In this document: positions 39,621 through 49,105 of the stretch, piece after piece | How the letters are laid out: each line of letters begins with the position of its first letter | How positions within the stretch are numbered: position 1 is the first letter of the stretch | Source: Rhodococcus sp. 14-1411-2a | GTDB lineage: Bacteria > Actinomycetota > Actinomycetes > Mycobacteriales > Mycobacteriaceae | Length of the DNA stretch: 64,000 nt | NCBI RefSeq assembly: GCF_002259485.1 | Contig: NZ_NPGA01000005.1 | Location: 1 to 64,000 of the forward strand | Direction of reading: 5' to 3' | Notes under the pieces: model-generated | Told to the model about the DNA's origin: nothing | The model's database searches: none | Seen by the model: only the letters and a program-made list of their open reading frames with translations | Made by a program: the position numbers and the translations under genes

Positions 39621-41143
39621 CAGAAGAAGCCCTGTGCCTTCTGGGCGTAGCTGACCAACAGGTTCTTGGTCTGCTGGTAATGATCGAGCATCATCTTGTG
39701 GTTCTCACGGCCGATACCCGACTGCTTGTAGCCACCGAACGCCGCGTGCGCGGGGTACTGGTGATACGTGTTGGTCCAGACGCGACCGGCCTGGATATCG
39801 CGGCCGGCACGGTAGGCGATGCCGCCGTCCCGCGACCAGACGCCTGCGCCGAGCCCGTACAGGGTGTCGTTGGCGATCTCGATGGCGTTGTCGTAGTCGG
39901 TGAACGACGTGACCGAGACGACCGGCCCGAAGATCTCCTCCTGGAAGATGCGCATGTTGTTCTTGCCGGTGAAGATCGTGGGCTGCATGTAGTAGCCGCC
40001 GTTGAGGTCGCCGCCCAGCTGTGCGCGCTCGCCGCCGGTGACGACCTGTGCGCCTTCACCCTTGCCGATCTCGATGTACGACAGGATCTTCTGGAGCTGA
40101 TCGTTCGAGGCCTGTGCGCCGATCATGGTCTCGGTGTCGAGCGGATCTCCCTGTCGCACAGCCTTGGTACGGATGGCTGCGAGGGCGAGGAACTCGTCGA
40201 AGATGTCGGCCTGGATCAGCGAGCGCGACGGGCAGGTGCACACTTCACCCTGGTTGAGGGCGAACATCGTGAAGCCCTCCAGCGCCTTGTCCTGGTAGTC
40301 GTCGTTGGCCTGCAGCACGTCGGAGAAGAAGACGTTGGGGCTCTTGCCACCGAGCTCGAGTGTCACCGGGATCAAGTTCTGCGACGCGTACTGCATGATC
40401 AGGCGGCCGGTGGTGGTCTCGCCGGTGAACGCGATCTTGGAGATACGCGGGCTCGAAGCCAGCGGCTTGCCTGCCTCGACGCCGAATCCGTTGACGATGT
40501 TGAGCACGCCCGCGGGCAGCAGGTCGCCGATGATCGAGATCAGGTGCAGGATCGACGCGGGGGTCTGCTCGGCGGGCTTGAGCACCACTGCGTTACCGGC
40601 GGCAAGGGCGGGGGCGAGCTTCCACACGGCCATGAGGATCGGGAAGTTCCACGGGATGATCTGCCCGACGACGCCGAGCGGCTCGTGGAAGTGGTAAGCG
40701 ACTGTGTCGCTGTCGATTTCGGAGAGCGATCCCTCCTGCGCGCGGATGCAGCCGGCGAAGTATCGGAAGTGATCGATGGCCAGCGGGATGTCGGCGTTCA
40801 GTGTTTCGCGGATCGGCTTGCCGTTGTCCCAGGACTCCGCCAGCGCGATGGACTCGAGGTTGTCGGCGATGCGGTCGGCGATCTTGTTCAGGATCACGGC
40901 ACGCTCGGCCGCGGAGGTCTTGCCCCATGCGGGGGCTGCGGCATGTGCGGCGTCGAGCGCGAGCTCGATGTCCTCGGACGTGGAACGGGCGACCTCGCAG
41001 AAGTTCTCACCGGTGACGGGAGTCGGGTTCTCGAAGTACTGGCCCTTGACCGGCGGTACCCACTCGCCGCCGATCCAGTTGTCGTAGCGCGACTGGAACG
41101 ACATGACGGAATCGGCGGTACCTGGACGGGCGTAGACGGACAT
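39620..41143 (-). CDS. Aldehyde dehydrogenase, acetaldehyde type (ExaC/AldA-like)
   Basis: NAD(P)-dependent oxidation of aldehydes, most likely acetaldehyde to acetate. The 507 residues match the ExaC group, including the N-terminus [45 protein letters not shown] (cofactor), [10 protein letters not shown] (general-base Glu) and [11 protein letters not shown] with the catalytic Cys. AGG AGG-type ribosome site 7 bases before ATG 41143. It would consume the acetaldehyde made by EutBC about 4 kb away. A 14-bp palindrome and a regulator gene lie directly upstream. Confidence 0.93.
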   Translation of the reverse strand: MSVYARPGTADSVMSFQSRYDNWIGGEWVPPVKGQYFENPTPVTGENFCEVARSTSEDIELALDAAHAAAPAWGKTSAAERAVILNKIADRIADNLESIALAESWDNGKPIRETLNADIPLAIDHFRYFAGCIRAQEGSLSEIDSDTVAYHFHEPLGVVGQIIPWNFPILMAVWKLAPALAAGNAVVLKPAEQTPASILHLISIIGDLLPAGVLNIVNGFGVEAGKPLASSPRISKIAFTGETTTGRLIMQYASQNLIPVTLELGGKSPNVFFSDVLQANDDYQDKALEGFTMFALNQGEVCTCPSRSLIQADIFDEFLALAAIRTKAVRQGDPLDTETMIGAQASNDQLQKILSYIEIGKGEGAQVVTGGERAQLGGDLNGGYYMQPTIFTGKNNMRIFQEEIFGPVVSVTSFTDYDNAIEIANDTLYGLGAGVWSRDGGIAYRAGRDIQAGRVWTNTYHQYPAHAAFGGYKQSGIGRENHKMMLDHYQQTKNLLVSYAQKAQGFF

Positions 41144-41208
41144 TGAAAATCCTCCTGATCGACACGTGCTTCACAGTTGATGCGGTGTGTGATTCAGGAC
41201 ACTAGGGC

Positions 41209-41222
41209 TTGCAACGTTGCAA
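41209..41222. promoter_or_regulatory. 14-bp perfect palindrome upstream of aldehyde dehydrogenase, candidate operator
   Basis: TTGCAACGTTGCAA is fully self-complementary and lies 66 bp before the dehydrogenase start, between it and the stop of the GAF-type regulator. A further half-like ACGTTGC follows at 41224. The adjacent regulator is the obvious candidate to bind here, since AcoR-type proteins bind dyads upstream of aldehyde or acetoin genes (inference). Confidence 0.55.
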
Positions 41223-41264
41223 CTACGTTGCCGATTCCGAGGACGGCCTGGAGCGACCGGTTCC

Positions 41265-42560
41265 TCAGATGCCGAGATCGCGGTCGAGAAGGTCGATACG
41301 CGCACTGACCTGCCCGTAGAGCGCGGAGTCGCGGCTGAGCGTGGCCCGGTACGCCTCCCATGCGATGACGTCCGTGCGACCGTGGATGGACGAGGTCCAC
41401 TGAGCCAGCAGCACCGGATCTCCGAGTCGGAGCAATGCGGCCTGCATCCGAGACCGCAGTTCCTCGCGGATCTCCTCGATTCCCGGCGCGGACGACCCGG
41501 GAAGCACCGGGCCCGAGTAGATGCGCAGAGCAGCGTCGACGTCGCCTCGATCCAGGGCTCGTCGGATATCGCCGACGTCGGAGGACAACTCGCCGACCAG
41601 CCGGTAGGGCCGCGATGCCAGGCCTGCAGTACCGAAGGCCTTGCGCAGCCTCGACATCTCGGCGCGAATGGTGACCGAGTCGAGTTCCTGCTCGTCGAGC
41701 AGCACGGCGAGGTGGTCGGAGCTCAGGCCTTCGGGATGCTCACCGAGCAGAAGCAGAATTTCGGCGTGCCGCTGCGAAAGCGGTATCCGGCCGGATCCGC
41801 GCACCACTCCCGGCCGTCCCGAACCCAGGACCTCGAGCCGGGGAGCTGTGTCGCCCAATGATTTCGGCGAGTTCATCAGATGCAGGCGCAGCTCGGATTC
41901 AGCAGCGGCGACCGTTGCGCGCACCAACGAGAGCACCTCGGGCACCGCTACCCGCGGGCCACCGGTGATATCGATGGCTCCCAGGATGTGACCACTGGTG
42001 GGGTGGTGCACCGGTGCCGCCGAGCAGCTCCACTCGTGCACCGACCGCGAGAAGTGCTCGGATGCGAAGATCTGCACGCTGTGATCGACCGCGAGCGCAG
42101 TGCCCGGGGCGTTGGTACCTTTGCTCTCCTCGCTCCAATCGACCCCCTCGGCGAAGTCCATCGCGAGTGCTCGGTCCTTGGCCGCAGAATCACCCTCGAC
42201 CCACAGCAGGCGTCCCTCGGCATCGGAAATCGCAACGAGCAAACCGGTGTCGGACGCGTCCTCGACCAGAAGCTTCCGAATCACCGGACGGATGATGGCC
42301 ATCGGGTGTCCGTTGCGGTAGCGCTCGAGGTCCGCACCGGTCAGCGCAGGAGTGTCGTTGCCACCGTCCGGGTCGACACCCTTGGTTCGGCTGCGCATCC
42401 ACGAATCGAGAACGACCGACCGGACGGCCGACCCATGGGTGCGAACATCGTCGACGAAAGATTGATGGGCACTGGACATCTGGCGCGCGAGCACAGCGAC
42501 GTCCTCGCCGGGGCGCACTGCGACCCAGGGGTTGCCACCACTGTCCGATCGGCTTGCCAT
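41265..42560 (-). CDS. GAF-domain transcriptional regulator, AcoR-like without AAA+ domain
   Basis: A 431-residue regulator. Residues about 40-60 hold the AcoR-type entry motif VVLDSWMRSRTKGVDP; a GAF-like sensory region follows (LLVAISDAEGRLLWVEGD, then WSEESKGTNAPGTALAVDH, CSAAPVHHPTSGHILGAIDITG). The sigma-54-interacting AAA+ ATPase of true AcoR is absent. Instead, the C-terminal part (LSQRHAEILLLLGEHPEGLS, then TIRAEMSRLRKAFG) looks like a winged-helix DNA-binding domain, as seen in actinobacterial relatives. Start ATG 42560. It precedes the aldehyde dehydrogenase on the same strand and probably controls it. Confidence 0.82.
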   Translation of the reverse strand: MASRSDSGGNPWVAVRPGEDVAVLARQMSSAHQSFVDDVRTHGSAVRSVVLDSWMRSRTKGVDPDGGNDTPALTGADLERYRNGHPMAIIRPVIRKLLVEDASDTGLLVAISDAEGRLLWVEGDSAAKDRALAMDFAEGVDWSEESKGTNAPGTALAVDHSVQIFASEHFSRSVHEWSCSAAPVHHPTSGHILGAIDITGGPRVAVPEVLSLVRATVAAAESELRLHLMNSPKSLGDTAPRLEVLGSGRPGVVRGSGRIPLSQRHAEILLLLGEHPEGLSSDHLAVLLDEQELDSVTIRAEMSRLRKAFGTAGLASRPYRLVGELSSDVGDIRRALDRGDVDAALRIYSGPVLPGSSAPGIEEIREELRSRMQAALLRLGDPVLLAQWTSSIHGRTDVIAWEAYRATLSRDSALYGQVSARIDLLDRDLGI

Positions 42561-42669
42561 TCGACGCTTCCTCCGTGACCTGTCCACATCGTTGTAACCC
42601 AGCTCACACGCAAGGATACAGCCGTGGCCGACGCGCGCGGCCGTGGCCGGTTGCGCCGACCCCGAGTGC

Positions 42670-42807
42670 CTACTTCTTCTTGACGGCCGTGGTGATGATG
42701 TCGTTGCTGGTGTCACCACTCGATTTGGCCCGCTTGTCTGCGCGCTTGTCCTTGAGTGATTTGCCGGATTTCTTGGTCATCGTGTTGCGGGGCGATTTGT
42801 CCGACAT
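42670..42807 (-). CDS. Small lysine-rich protein of unknown function
   Basis: A 45-residue, strongly basic protein from ATG 42807 (MSDKSPRNTMTKKSGKSLKDK). Low complexity, rich in Lys, Ser and Asp, ending VKKK, with no membrane segment. Composition is similar to small nucleic-acid-associated proteins of actinobacteria, but I do not recognise a named family. The ribosome site is weak, and the gene stands alone between two regions, so a non-coding explanation cannot be excluded. Confidence 0.55.
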   Translation of the reverse strand: MSDKSPRNTMTKKSGKSLKDKRADKRAKSSGDTSNDIITTAVKKK

Positions 42808-42825
42808 GGCAGTAACCCATCTATC

Positions 42826-42886
42826 GGGGAACCTGAACGGTCCCCAGACCACGAACGCTACGCCTACACACCCCCACCGTGGTCTG
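42826..42886. terminator. Two adjacent hairpins after mftG
   Basis: Downstream of the mftG stop on the minus strand, CGTGGTCTG (42878-42886) pairs perfectly with CAGACCACG (42845-42853) around a 24-nt loop. Next, GGGGA (42826-42830) pairs with TCCCC (42841-42845), extended by CC/GG with one bulged A. They overlap by one base, so they are successive or alternative folds. Most likely the end of the mftEFG transcript. Confidence 0.6.
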
Positions 42887-42915
42887 CAACAGTCACCGGT
42901 CGTTCCGCCGGCTCC

Positions 42916-44382
42916 TCATCCCATCAACGCAGCGGCGCGTTCGGCGAACATGATCGCCGTCGCATGCGGCCCGCGGCTGGGCACCATCGGGAACGCCGAA
43001 GTATCGATCACGAAGACTCCATCCACTCCGCGCACGCGGCAGTGATCGTCGAGCACCGACCCCGGATCCGACTCGGGTCCCATCCTGGCGCTACCGGACA
43101 GGTGCAACGACGTGCCCAGTGCAGCGAGAGGGTCGTCGACCGCAGGGACCTCGACGCACGGCATGGACGGCGATGCGATCAGATCTCGCGCCAGTGCGAC
43201 GCCACCTCGCATCGCCTGCCGATCACCCTCCGATTCGAGATAGCGGTAGCGCACGTCCGGAGCCTCGAACGGATCCGTACTGCGCAGCGCGATGCTCCCT
43301 CGTGCCGTCGAGCGCATGAGGCCGACACCGAACACGTGCGGACCTGCGGGGAGCCCGGAAATGAGTCGGTCGAATCTCCCGGTGTACGGCCTGATCTCCA
43401 CGTCGCCCGCATGCAGCACCGCTTCCAGAGCACGAGATGCCGTCGGGAATTCGTTCGTCGTGACGACGGGAACGGCAACCTCGGGATGGTCACTGAAACC
43501 CTGGCCGACTCCCGGACTGTCGGCGATGACCGAAACACCCAGCGCAGCAGAACTTTCCGCCGGTCCTATGCCGGATCGAAGCAGCAGGGCGGGCGTCTGC
43601 ACCGCGCCGGACGAGACGACAACGGTGTCGGACTCGACGACACTGCGTACACCGTCGGCGATGATCTCGACCCCGATCACCTTGCTTCCCTTGAATATCA
43701 ACGACGCGACCGTCGTATTCCCCTGTACCCGAAGGTTCTTCCTTCTGACAACCGGCAACAGATATGCCAGAGCAGCACTTACGCGGACCCCGTCGCGAAT
43801 ATTCGAGGGCACGACGCCCACTCCCCCCACGGCCGCGTCGGGAGCGTTCAGGTCCTCGTGGAACAGAAAGCCCGCGTTCGTAGCGGCCTGCACGAATGCC
43901 GCCGTCACGGGATGTCGGTCCTGCGCGGGAGTGCGCGAGACCGGCATCGGTCCGTGGGAACCGTGCCACCGACCGGTCGCCCCGACATCGAGATCGGTTT
44001 CGGAGCCGATGTAGAACGGCAACACCTGATCGAAGGACCACACCGACTGCGGCCACGCGTCGAAGTCGCCCGGCGTGGCGCGGACGAAGTATCCGCCGTT
44101 CACCGCGCCGGAGCCCCCCAGCACCCGGCCTCGCGCGATCGTCCGAGACACATCCGCCGCGAGTTCGGCCGTGTAGGTCCCCACCCATTCGCTCCCCGGG
44201 CCGATGGGAAGCGTCGACGCGTCGAGCAAAGCCGCCGGAACATCGGCGACGCCGGAGAACGCAGGCCCGGTTTCGAGCAACAGCACCGACCGATCCGGAT
44301 TCTCACTGAGCCTCGACGCAACGACGCAGCCACAGGAGCCGCCTCCCACGACGATGACGTCCGCGTGCTCGATTCCGATCAC
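42916..44382 (-). CDS. mftG: Mycofactocin-associated GMC oxidoreductase MftG
   Basis: A 488-residue FAD flavoprotein of the glucose-methanol-choline family. In mycobacteria MftG is reported to pass electrons from reduced mycofactocin to the respiratory chain. Features: DVIVVGGGSCGCVVASRL (FAD-binding beta-alpha-beta), GRVLGGSGAVNGGYFVRA (GMC signature 1), SSGAVQTPALLLRSGIG (signature 2) and the C-terminal active-site part SLHLSGSARMG. GTG start at 44382, 33 bp after mftF. Third gene of the mftE-mftF-mftG block; placed by both sequence type and position. Confidence 0.9.
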   Translation of the reverse strand: MIGIEHADVIVVGGGSCGCVVASRLSENPDRSVLLLETGPAFSGVADVPAALLDASTLPIGPGSEWVGTYTAELAADVSRTIARGRVLGGSGAVNGGYFVRATPGDFDAWPQSVWSFDQVLPFYIGSETDLDVGATGRWHGSHGPMPVSRTPAQDRHPVTAAFVQAATNAGFLFHEDLNAPDAAVGGVGVVPSNIRDGVRVSAALAYLLPVVRRKNLRVQGNTTVASLIFKGSKVIGVEIIADGVRSVVESDTVVVSSGAVQTPALLLRSGIGPAESSAALGVSVIADSPGVGQGFSDHPEVAVPVVTTNEFPTASRALEAVLHAGDVEIRPYTGRFDRLISGLPAGPHVFGVGLMRSTARGSIALRSTDPFEAPDVRYRYLESEGDRQAMRGGVALARDLIASPSMPCVEVPAVDDPLAALGTSLHLSGSARMGPESDPGSVLDDHCRVRGVDGVFVIDTSAFPMVPSRGPHATAIMFAERAAALMG

Positions 44383-44415
44383 ACCGTCTGCGGGGCGGGC
44401 CCGGCTCGCACCGCG

Positions 44416-45942
44416 TCAGCCGTCCAGGCGGGGCTTGAGCGCGTCGATGCTGCGCGCGGACAGTGCACCGCGCCACAGGCCTGCGCCGTACGCAACATCA
44501 TCGGCACGTTTGTAGAACGCGTACCGAACCGGGTCGAGACCGCCGAGTTCCCGATGCTTGTACCAATCCGAAAACGCCTCTGCAACAGCCAATCCCAGCG
44601 CTATTCTACGAATACGACTCGACAGCAGCACGGCGAGCAGGGTGATCGGCCAATAGTGTCGACACAGGGCCGACGCCAACTGCCACAACCCCGCCACGAA
44701 ACCCTCGGCAGCGAGAATGGCCGCGATTCGCGTGGGCTGATCCAGACCGACGAACATCTTGCGCAGGCGAACGATCGTGACACCGAGTGTGGCGGCGGCA
44801 CCGACGAGTCCGATCCTCGTCAGACTCGCGGCGAGCAGACACGCGACCAACGTCCACGGCGACATCGCGATGGGCGGCACCATTCCCGGATGACGTGCCG
44901 ACAACGGTGTGGCACCGGTCCCGTAGAACAGCTTGCGTGCGAACCACTCGACGAAGGTGACGCGATGCTCGTGCGCGACGTGAGCGACGGGTTCGTAGCG
45001 CAGTCGCCAACCCGCTTCCTGCAATCGCCAGCACAGGTCCACGTCCTCGGCCACGTGCATCGACTCGTCGAATCCCTCGCAGTCCATCGCCACCGACCGA
45101 CGAATCAGCATTGCCGCACTGGGCACGTAGGAGACCGAGCTGCCTGCGCGTACCGCTGCTTCCCTGCGACCGAGGTCGAGGGACGAGCGCGCGTGTTCGT
45201 ACCTGGCCAGGGCGCTGCCCTCGGGCTCCAGCGCGACGATTCGGGGTGCCACCAGCGCCACGGCCGGATCCGAGAAGTGCCCCAGCATCACCTCGAGCCA
45301 TCCCTTGCGCGGAACCACGTCCGAGTCCAGGAAAGCCACGAAATCAGTTGTTGCACATCGCAATCCCGTGTTTCGCGCCGCAGCGGGTCCGCGCGAGTGC
45401 TCGTGTCGGAGCACCGTCACGCTGCCCACACTCCACGAGACCCGCGGCACTGCGACCGGAACGTCCGACCCGTCGTCGACGATGATGACGTGCAGACCGT
45501 GGAGTGCTGCGATCAAGCGCTCCAACCCGGCCTCGTTGTTCTTGAGCGGTACGACCACGGTGACGTCGCTCGGCGACGGAATCGACATCGGGCGCGGGTT
45601 CCCGACACCCGAGTCGAGCAGTTTGCGAGCGACGAGAGCGGACTGCGAGTCGGTCACTTCGATGAAACCGTCACCGATCATCGCCGCTGCCGTCGGTGCG
45701 AGCTTGAGCATGCGTGTCGGTGAACCACCGATCAGGACTCGTCCTTCGGAGAATGTGCGTACGCGTGGATCGACTCGCACCCCGAAGCCGTCAGGCAACC
45801 GACCTTCACCCATCAGGAGATCGTAAGCGGACGAGACGCCGAAGTGTCGGCCACCCGTGAAATCGGACGGAACATACCCATGCCCCGTTTTTCCGGAATC
45901 GTCGGACGGCCCCTCAGCAGGCATTCCATCGAGCTCGTTCAT
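44416..45942 (-). CDS. mftF: Mycofactocin glycosyltransferase MftF
   Basis: A 508-residue family-2 glycosyltransferase that, in mycobacteria, adds an oligoglucose chain to premycofactocin. Residues about 135-240 hold the GT-A fold ([45 protein letters not shown] with the DxD-like site), then [19 protein letters not shown]. The C-terminal third has hydrophobic segments that should attach it to the membrane. The ATG at 45942 overlaps the mftE stop by 4 bp (ATGA). The roughly 130-residue N-terminal extension is typical of MftF. Confidence 0.93.
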   Translation of the reverse strand: MNELDGMPAEGPSDDSGKTGHGYVPSDFTGGRHFGVSSAYDLLMGEGRLPDGFGVRVDPRVRTFSEGRVLIGGSPTRMLKLAPTAAAMIGDGFIEVTDSQSALVARKLLDSGVGNPRPMSIPSPSDVTVVVPLKNNEAGLERLIAALHGLHVIIVDDGSDVPVAVPRVSWSVGSVTVLRHEHSRGPAAARNTGLRCATTDFVAFLDSDVVPRKGWLEVMLGHFSDPAVALVAPRIVALEPEGSALARYEHARSSLDLGRREAAVRAGSSVSYVPSAAMLIRRSVAMDCEGFDESMHVAEDVDLCWRLQEAGWRLRYEPVAHVAHEHRVTFVEWFARKLFYGTGATPLSARHPGMVPPIAMSPWTLVACLLAASLTRIGLVGAAATLGVTIVRLRKMFVGLDQPTRIAAILAAEGFVAGLWQLASALCRHYWPITLLAVLLSSRIRRIALGLAVAEAFSDWYKHRELGGLDPVRYAFYKRADDVAYGAGLWRGALSARSIDALKPRLDG

Positions 45943-46625
45943 GTGATCACTCCGTGCTCGGAGGGACTCCATCTCTGCACAGCGTCGCCGGCGCGGGTGC
46001 AGAGCTGCTCGAACATCCGACGCCCCTCCTCCGGATCGGCCCCGGTGGGATCACCGAGCACCCCGTTCGCAGTGATCGGTGCCATGCCGTCGACGCGAAG
46101 CGCAGGCAACAGGTCGGCGATGTCGGCGACATTGCCCACCTCGGCCTTGCTCATGTTCACCACCTCGGGCGAAAGGTGCAGCAGCAACGACGTTTCGGTG
46201 CGCCCGGCGTGAGCATCTGCTCCCGGTATCGCGCACGGAAACCACACGACGTCGCGGCCCTCGTAGCGCAGCAGCAGTACGGCAGAGCGCACGGTGGGGC
46301 CGTTGCCTCCGTGTCCGTTGACGAACACCACTCGCTCGGCCCAGCGGCATGCAGAACGTCCGTACTCCACCAGAACCGATTCGAGCGCTACGGCCCCGAT
46401 CGAGACGGTGCCAGGAAATCCCTCGTGCTCGCCACTGGCTCCGTACGCGATCGCGGGGGCCACGAGAGCATCCTCGATGGTGTGCGCCACGGCGGTTGCG
46501 ATACGAGTGTCGGTATCGAGCGGGAGGTGCGGACCGTGCTGCTCGATCGAGCCGACCGGCACCACCAGGGTGCGAGACCCGTCCAGGTCCGGCCAGTACT
46601 GCGTACCGAGGGGGTCCGTGGCCAT
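45939..46625 (-). CDS. mftE: Mycofactocin peptidase MftE (creatininase family)
   Basis: A 228-residue metallopeptidase that releases the C-terminal Val-Tyr derivative from modified MftA. Metal-site motifs of the creatininase fold are intact: [15 protein letters not shown] (Glu, His, Asp), FVNGHGGN and [10 protein letters not shown]. The ATG at 46625 ([14 protein letters not shown]) starts at the conserved domain; the open frame upstream is unconserved. It is slightly shorter than many homologues (about 250). It is divergent from a gntR gene with 70 bp between. It lies 7.7 kb from mftD, although mftE usually follows mftD directly. Confidence 0.93.
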   Translation of the reverse strand: MATDPLGTQYWPDLDGSRTLVVPVGSIEQHGPHLPLDTDTRIATAVAHTIEDALVAPAIAYGASGEHEGFPGTVSIGAVALESVLVEYGRSACRWAERVVFVNGHGGNGPTVRSAVLLLRYEGRDVVWFPCAIPGADAHAGRTETSLLLHLSPEVVNMSKAEVGNVADIADLLPALRVDGMAPITANGVLGDPTGADPEEGRRMFEQLCTRAGDAVQRWSPSEHGVIT

Positions 46626-46695
46626 GAGTGCAGATGCTATCGGATGGAACGAGGACGTCACGCCGCCGAAACACTGCGACGATAATCTTCGATTC

Positions 46696-47412
46696 GTGCC
46701 ACCCCGTCGCCGATCCGTATTGCTCTCGCAATTGTCGATATCGGCACCCGGCGGCCCGCAACCGACAATTCTGCAAGAGTTACGCCGAGTCATTCTGGCC
46801 GGCGATGCGCCGCCGAATACGCCGATTCCACTCAATGAAGTAGCGGAACTCTTCGGGGTGAGCAGAATTCCGGTGCGCGAATCCCTCAAGACACTCATCG
46901 GCGAGGGACTGGTCGATCATCGACCGAATCTGGGCTACACGGTTGCGCAGTTGACCGCAGCCGAACTTCGCGAAATGTACATTGTGCGAGAGGTATTGGA
47001 GACGGCTGCACTACCGTCCGCAGTCGGGCTCGCCACCGAGGCCGACCGGGCCCATATCGTCGAGATCAATCGTCAACTCGAGGCCTCGCTGGCCCAGGAC
47101 GACTCGCGAGAATACCACCGCCTCTCGCGTGAGTTCCACCTGTCCCTGACCCGTCCGTCCCGCATGCAACGATTGCTGCACATGCTCGAATCCGCCTGGA
47201 ACATCACCGAACCCGTGCAACCCATGGTGCATGTCGCCGGGTCGGACAGGGCGTCGCTGCACAGCGATCACGCCGAAATGCTCGCGGCATTTCTGGCCGG
47301 CGATTCCGCGGGCTTGCTGCGCGCCGCGCAGCATCACCACACGCGTCTCAATTCGGTCATTTCGACGCTGTCGAACGATCATGGGTTGTTCGCCGATCCG
47401 TCGTCGGAATAG
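46696..47412 (+). CDS. GntR-family (FCD) transcriptional regulator of the permease/racemase operon
   Basis: A 238-residue regulator from GTG 46696. The N-terminal winged helix reads PTILQELRRVILAGDAPPNTPIPLNEVAELFGVSRIPVRESLKTLIGEGLV, the classic GntR pattern, followed by an all-helical FCD effector domain containing ReyhrlsrEFHLSL-type and HSDHAEMLAAFLAGD segments. First gene of a plus-strand set with an NCS1 permease and a racemase, which it probably controls. The ligand is likely a purine or hydantoin-type compound (inference). Confidence 0.88.
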   Translation: MPPRRRSVLLSQLSISAPGGPQPTILQELRRVILAGDAPPNTPIPLNEVAELFGVSRIPVRESLKTLIGEGLVDHRPNLGYTVAQLTAAELREMYIVREVLETAALPSAVGLATEADRAHIVEINRQLEASLAQDDSREYHRLSREFHLSLTRPSRMQRLLHMLESAWNITEPVQPMVHVAGSDRASLHSDHAEMLAAFLAGDSAGLLRAAQHHHTRLNSVISTLSNDHGLFADPSSE

Positions 47413-47445
47413 GGCCACAGGAACGACCGGCAAAGATATATCGCT

Positions 47446-47456
47446 CTCGTCACGAG
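47446..47456. promoter_or_regulatory. Candidate GntR operator CTCGTCACGAG
   Basis: An 11-bp inverted repeat CTCGT-C-ACGAG sits about 90 bp upstream of the NCS1 permease start and just after the gntR gene. The GT-N-AC centre matches the half-site pattern of FadR-subfamily GntR proteins. No promoter elements could be fixed with confidence around it. Confidence 0.4.
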
Positions 47457-47541
47457 TGCGCAACACTTCGCCGCTAACTTTTCCTCATTCGCTCGTTCAC
47501 CTCCTTCGTTCGTCTCATACGCCATGCCGTCAGGAGCATCG

Positions 47542-49095
47542 ATGACAGATACAGCGCACGGTCCCGCTCAAACGGGAGATCTCGTGGAAGCCGCGGGCCA
47601 CCCCGTCGGTGGTGGACTGATCAAGGACACCTATGACCCACGGCTGACCAACGAGGATCTCGCTCCGCTGAAGAAGCAGACGTGGACTTCGTACAACCTC
47701 TTCGCCTTCTGGATGTCGGACGTGCACTCGGTCGGCGGTTACGTGACGGCGGGCAGCCTGTTCGCGCTCGGGCTGGCCAGTTGGCAGGTGCTGATCGCGT
47801 TGCTCGTCGGCATCACGATCGTCTACTTCTTCTGCAATCTGGTCGCCAAGCCGAGCCAGGTGACGGGGGTTCCGTATCCGGTCATCTGTCGTAGCGTGTT
47901 CGGAGTGCTCGGTGCCAACATCCCGGCGATCATCCGTGGCCTGATCGCGGTGGCCTGGTACGGCATCCAGACATTCTTGGCATCGGCTGCCCTCGACATC
48001 GTGCTGATCAAGCTGTTCCCGTCTCTGGCTCCGTACGCCGTCACCGCGGACTACGGTTTCGCCGGACTGTCGCTGCTCGGTTGGGCGAGCTTCCTGTTCC
48101 TCTGGGTTGTCCAGGCTGCGGTGTTCTGGCGCGGGATGGAGTCGATCCGCAAGTTCATCGACTTCTGCGGCCCTGCCGTCTACGTCGTCATGTTCATGCT
48201 GTGCGGCTACCTGATCTGGAAAGCCGGCTGGGGCGCAATCGATCTCACCCTCGGCGATGTCGAGTACACCGGCTTCAGCGCCGTTCCCGTCATGCTGGGA
48301 GCCATTGCGCTCGTCGTCTCGTACTTCTCCGGCCCGATGCTCAACTTCGGTGACTTCTCTCGGTACGGAAAGTCCTACGCTGCCGTCAAGAAGGGCAACT
48401 TCCTCGGTCTGCCGGTCAACTTCCTGGTGTTCTCCATCCTCGTTGTCGTCACCGCCTCGCTGACTCTGCCGGTGTTCGGCGAGCTGATCACCGACCCTGT
48501 CGAGACGGTCGCCCGTATCGACAGCACCTTCGCCATCGTCCTCGGTGCCCTCACCTTCGCCATTGCGACGGTCGGCATCAACATCGTCGCCAACTTCATC
48601 GCTCCGGCGTTCGACTTCTCCAACGTCAGCCCGCAACGCATCAGCTGGCGCGCCGGTGGCATGATCGCCGCAGTCGGTTCGGTATTGATCACCCCGTGGA
48701 ACCTGTACAACAATCCCGAGGTCATCCACCTGACGCTCGAGACCCTCGGCGCGTTCATCGGGCCTCTGTTCGGAATCCTGATCGCCGACTACTACCTGAT
48801 CCGTAAGCAGCACGTGGCGGTCGACGAACTCTTCTCGATGTCCAAGACCGGCCTGTACTGGTACTCGAAGGGCTACAACCCGGCGGCGGTGTACGCGACC
48901 GTCGCGGGCGCAGCGGTGGCGATGTTCACCGTGCTGTTCAACGGAGCCGTCGACGGCCTGGAGATCGCCGGTATGTCCACGGCGTCGAAGTACAGCTGGT
49001 TCATCGGCTGCGGCATCGGATTCGCCTCGTACTACTTCCTTGCGACGCGAACCAAGCTGGCTGTCACCAACTTCGACGTTCCAGCGAAAGCATAG
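47542..49095 (+). CDS. NCS1-family nucleobase/allantoin/hydantoin permease
   Basis: A 517-residue transporter with about 12 membrane segments. I chose the second Met (47542), which follows AGGAG by 5 bases; an ATG at 47524 lacks a site. NCS1 hallmarks: KKQTWTSYNLFAFWMSDVHSVGGYV in segment 1, VTGVPYPVICRSVFGVLGANIPAIIRGLIAVAWYGIQTFLA (segments 3-4, substrate site), FSGPMLNFGDFSRYGKS and ADYYLIRKQHV. These place it near allantoin, uracil and hydantoin carriers (PucI, Mhp1). The racemase starts 10 bp downstream. Confidence 0.92.
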   Translation: MTDTAHGPAQTGDLVEAAGHPVGGGLIKDTYDPRLTNEDLAPLKKQTWTSYNLFAFWMSDVHSVGGYVTAGSLFALGLASWQVLIALLVGITIVYFFCNLVAKPSQVTGVPYPVICRSVFGVLGANIPAIIRGLIAVAWYGIQTFLASAALDIVLIKLFPSLAPYAVTADYGFAGLSLLGWASFLFLWVVQAAVFWRGMESIRKFIDFCGPAVYVVMFMLCGYLIWKAGWGAIDLTLGDVEYTGFSAVPVMLGAIALVVSYFSGPMLNFGDFSRYGKSYAAVKKGNFLGLPVNFLVFSILVVVTASLTLPVFGELITDPVETVARIDSTFAIVLGALTFAIATVGINIVANFIAPAFDFSNVSPQRISWRAGGMIAAVGSVLITPWNLYNNPEVIHLTLETLGAFIGPLFGILIADYYLIRKQHVAVDELFSMSKTGLYWYSKGYNPAAVYATVAGAAVAMFTVLFNGAVDGLEIAGMSTASKYSWFIGCGIGFASYYFLATRTKLAVTNFDVPAKA

Positions 49096-49105
49096 GATCT
49101 CTTCC

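Noticed and set aside
42964..45723. A 919-codon plus-strand open frame opposite mftF and mftG
   Set aside because: It is antisense to two clear genes, rich in Arg/His/Gln as expected from reverse-strand high-GC coding, and matches no family.
46626..46898. N-terminal extension of mftE
   Set aside because: The frame stays open upstream but crosses the gntR start region, and the added residues do not resemble creatininase-family sequence.
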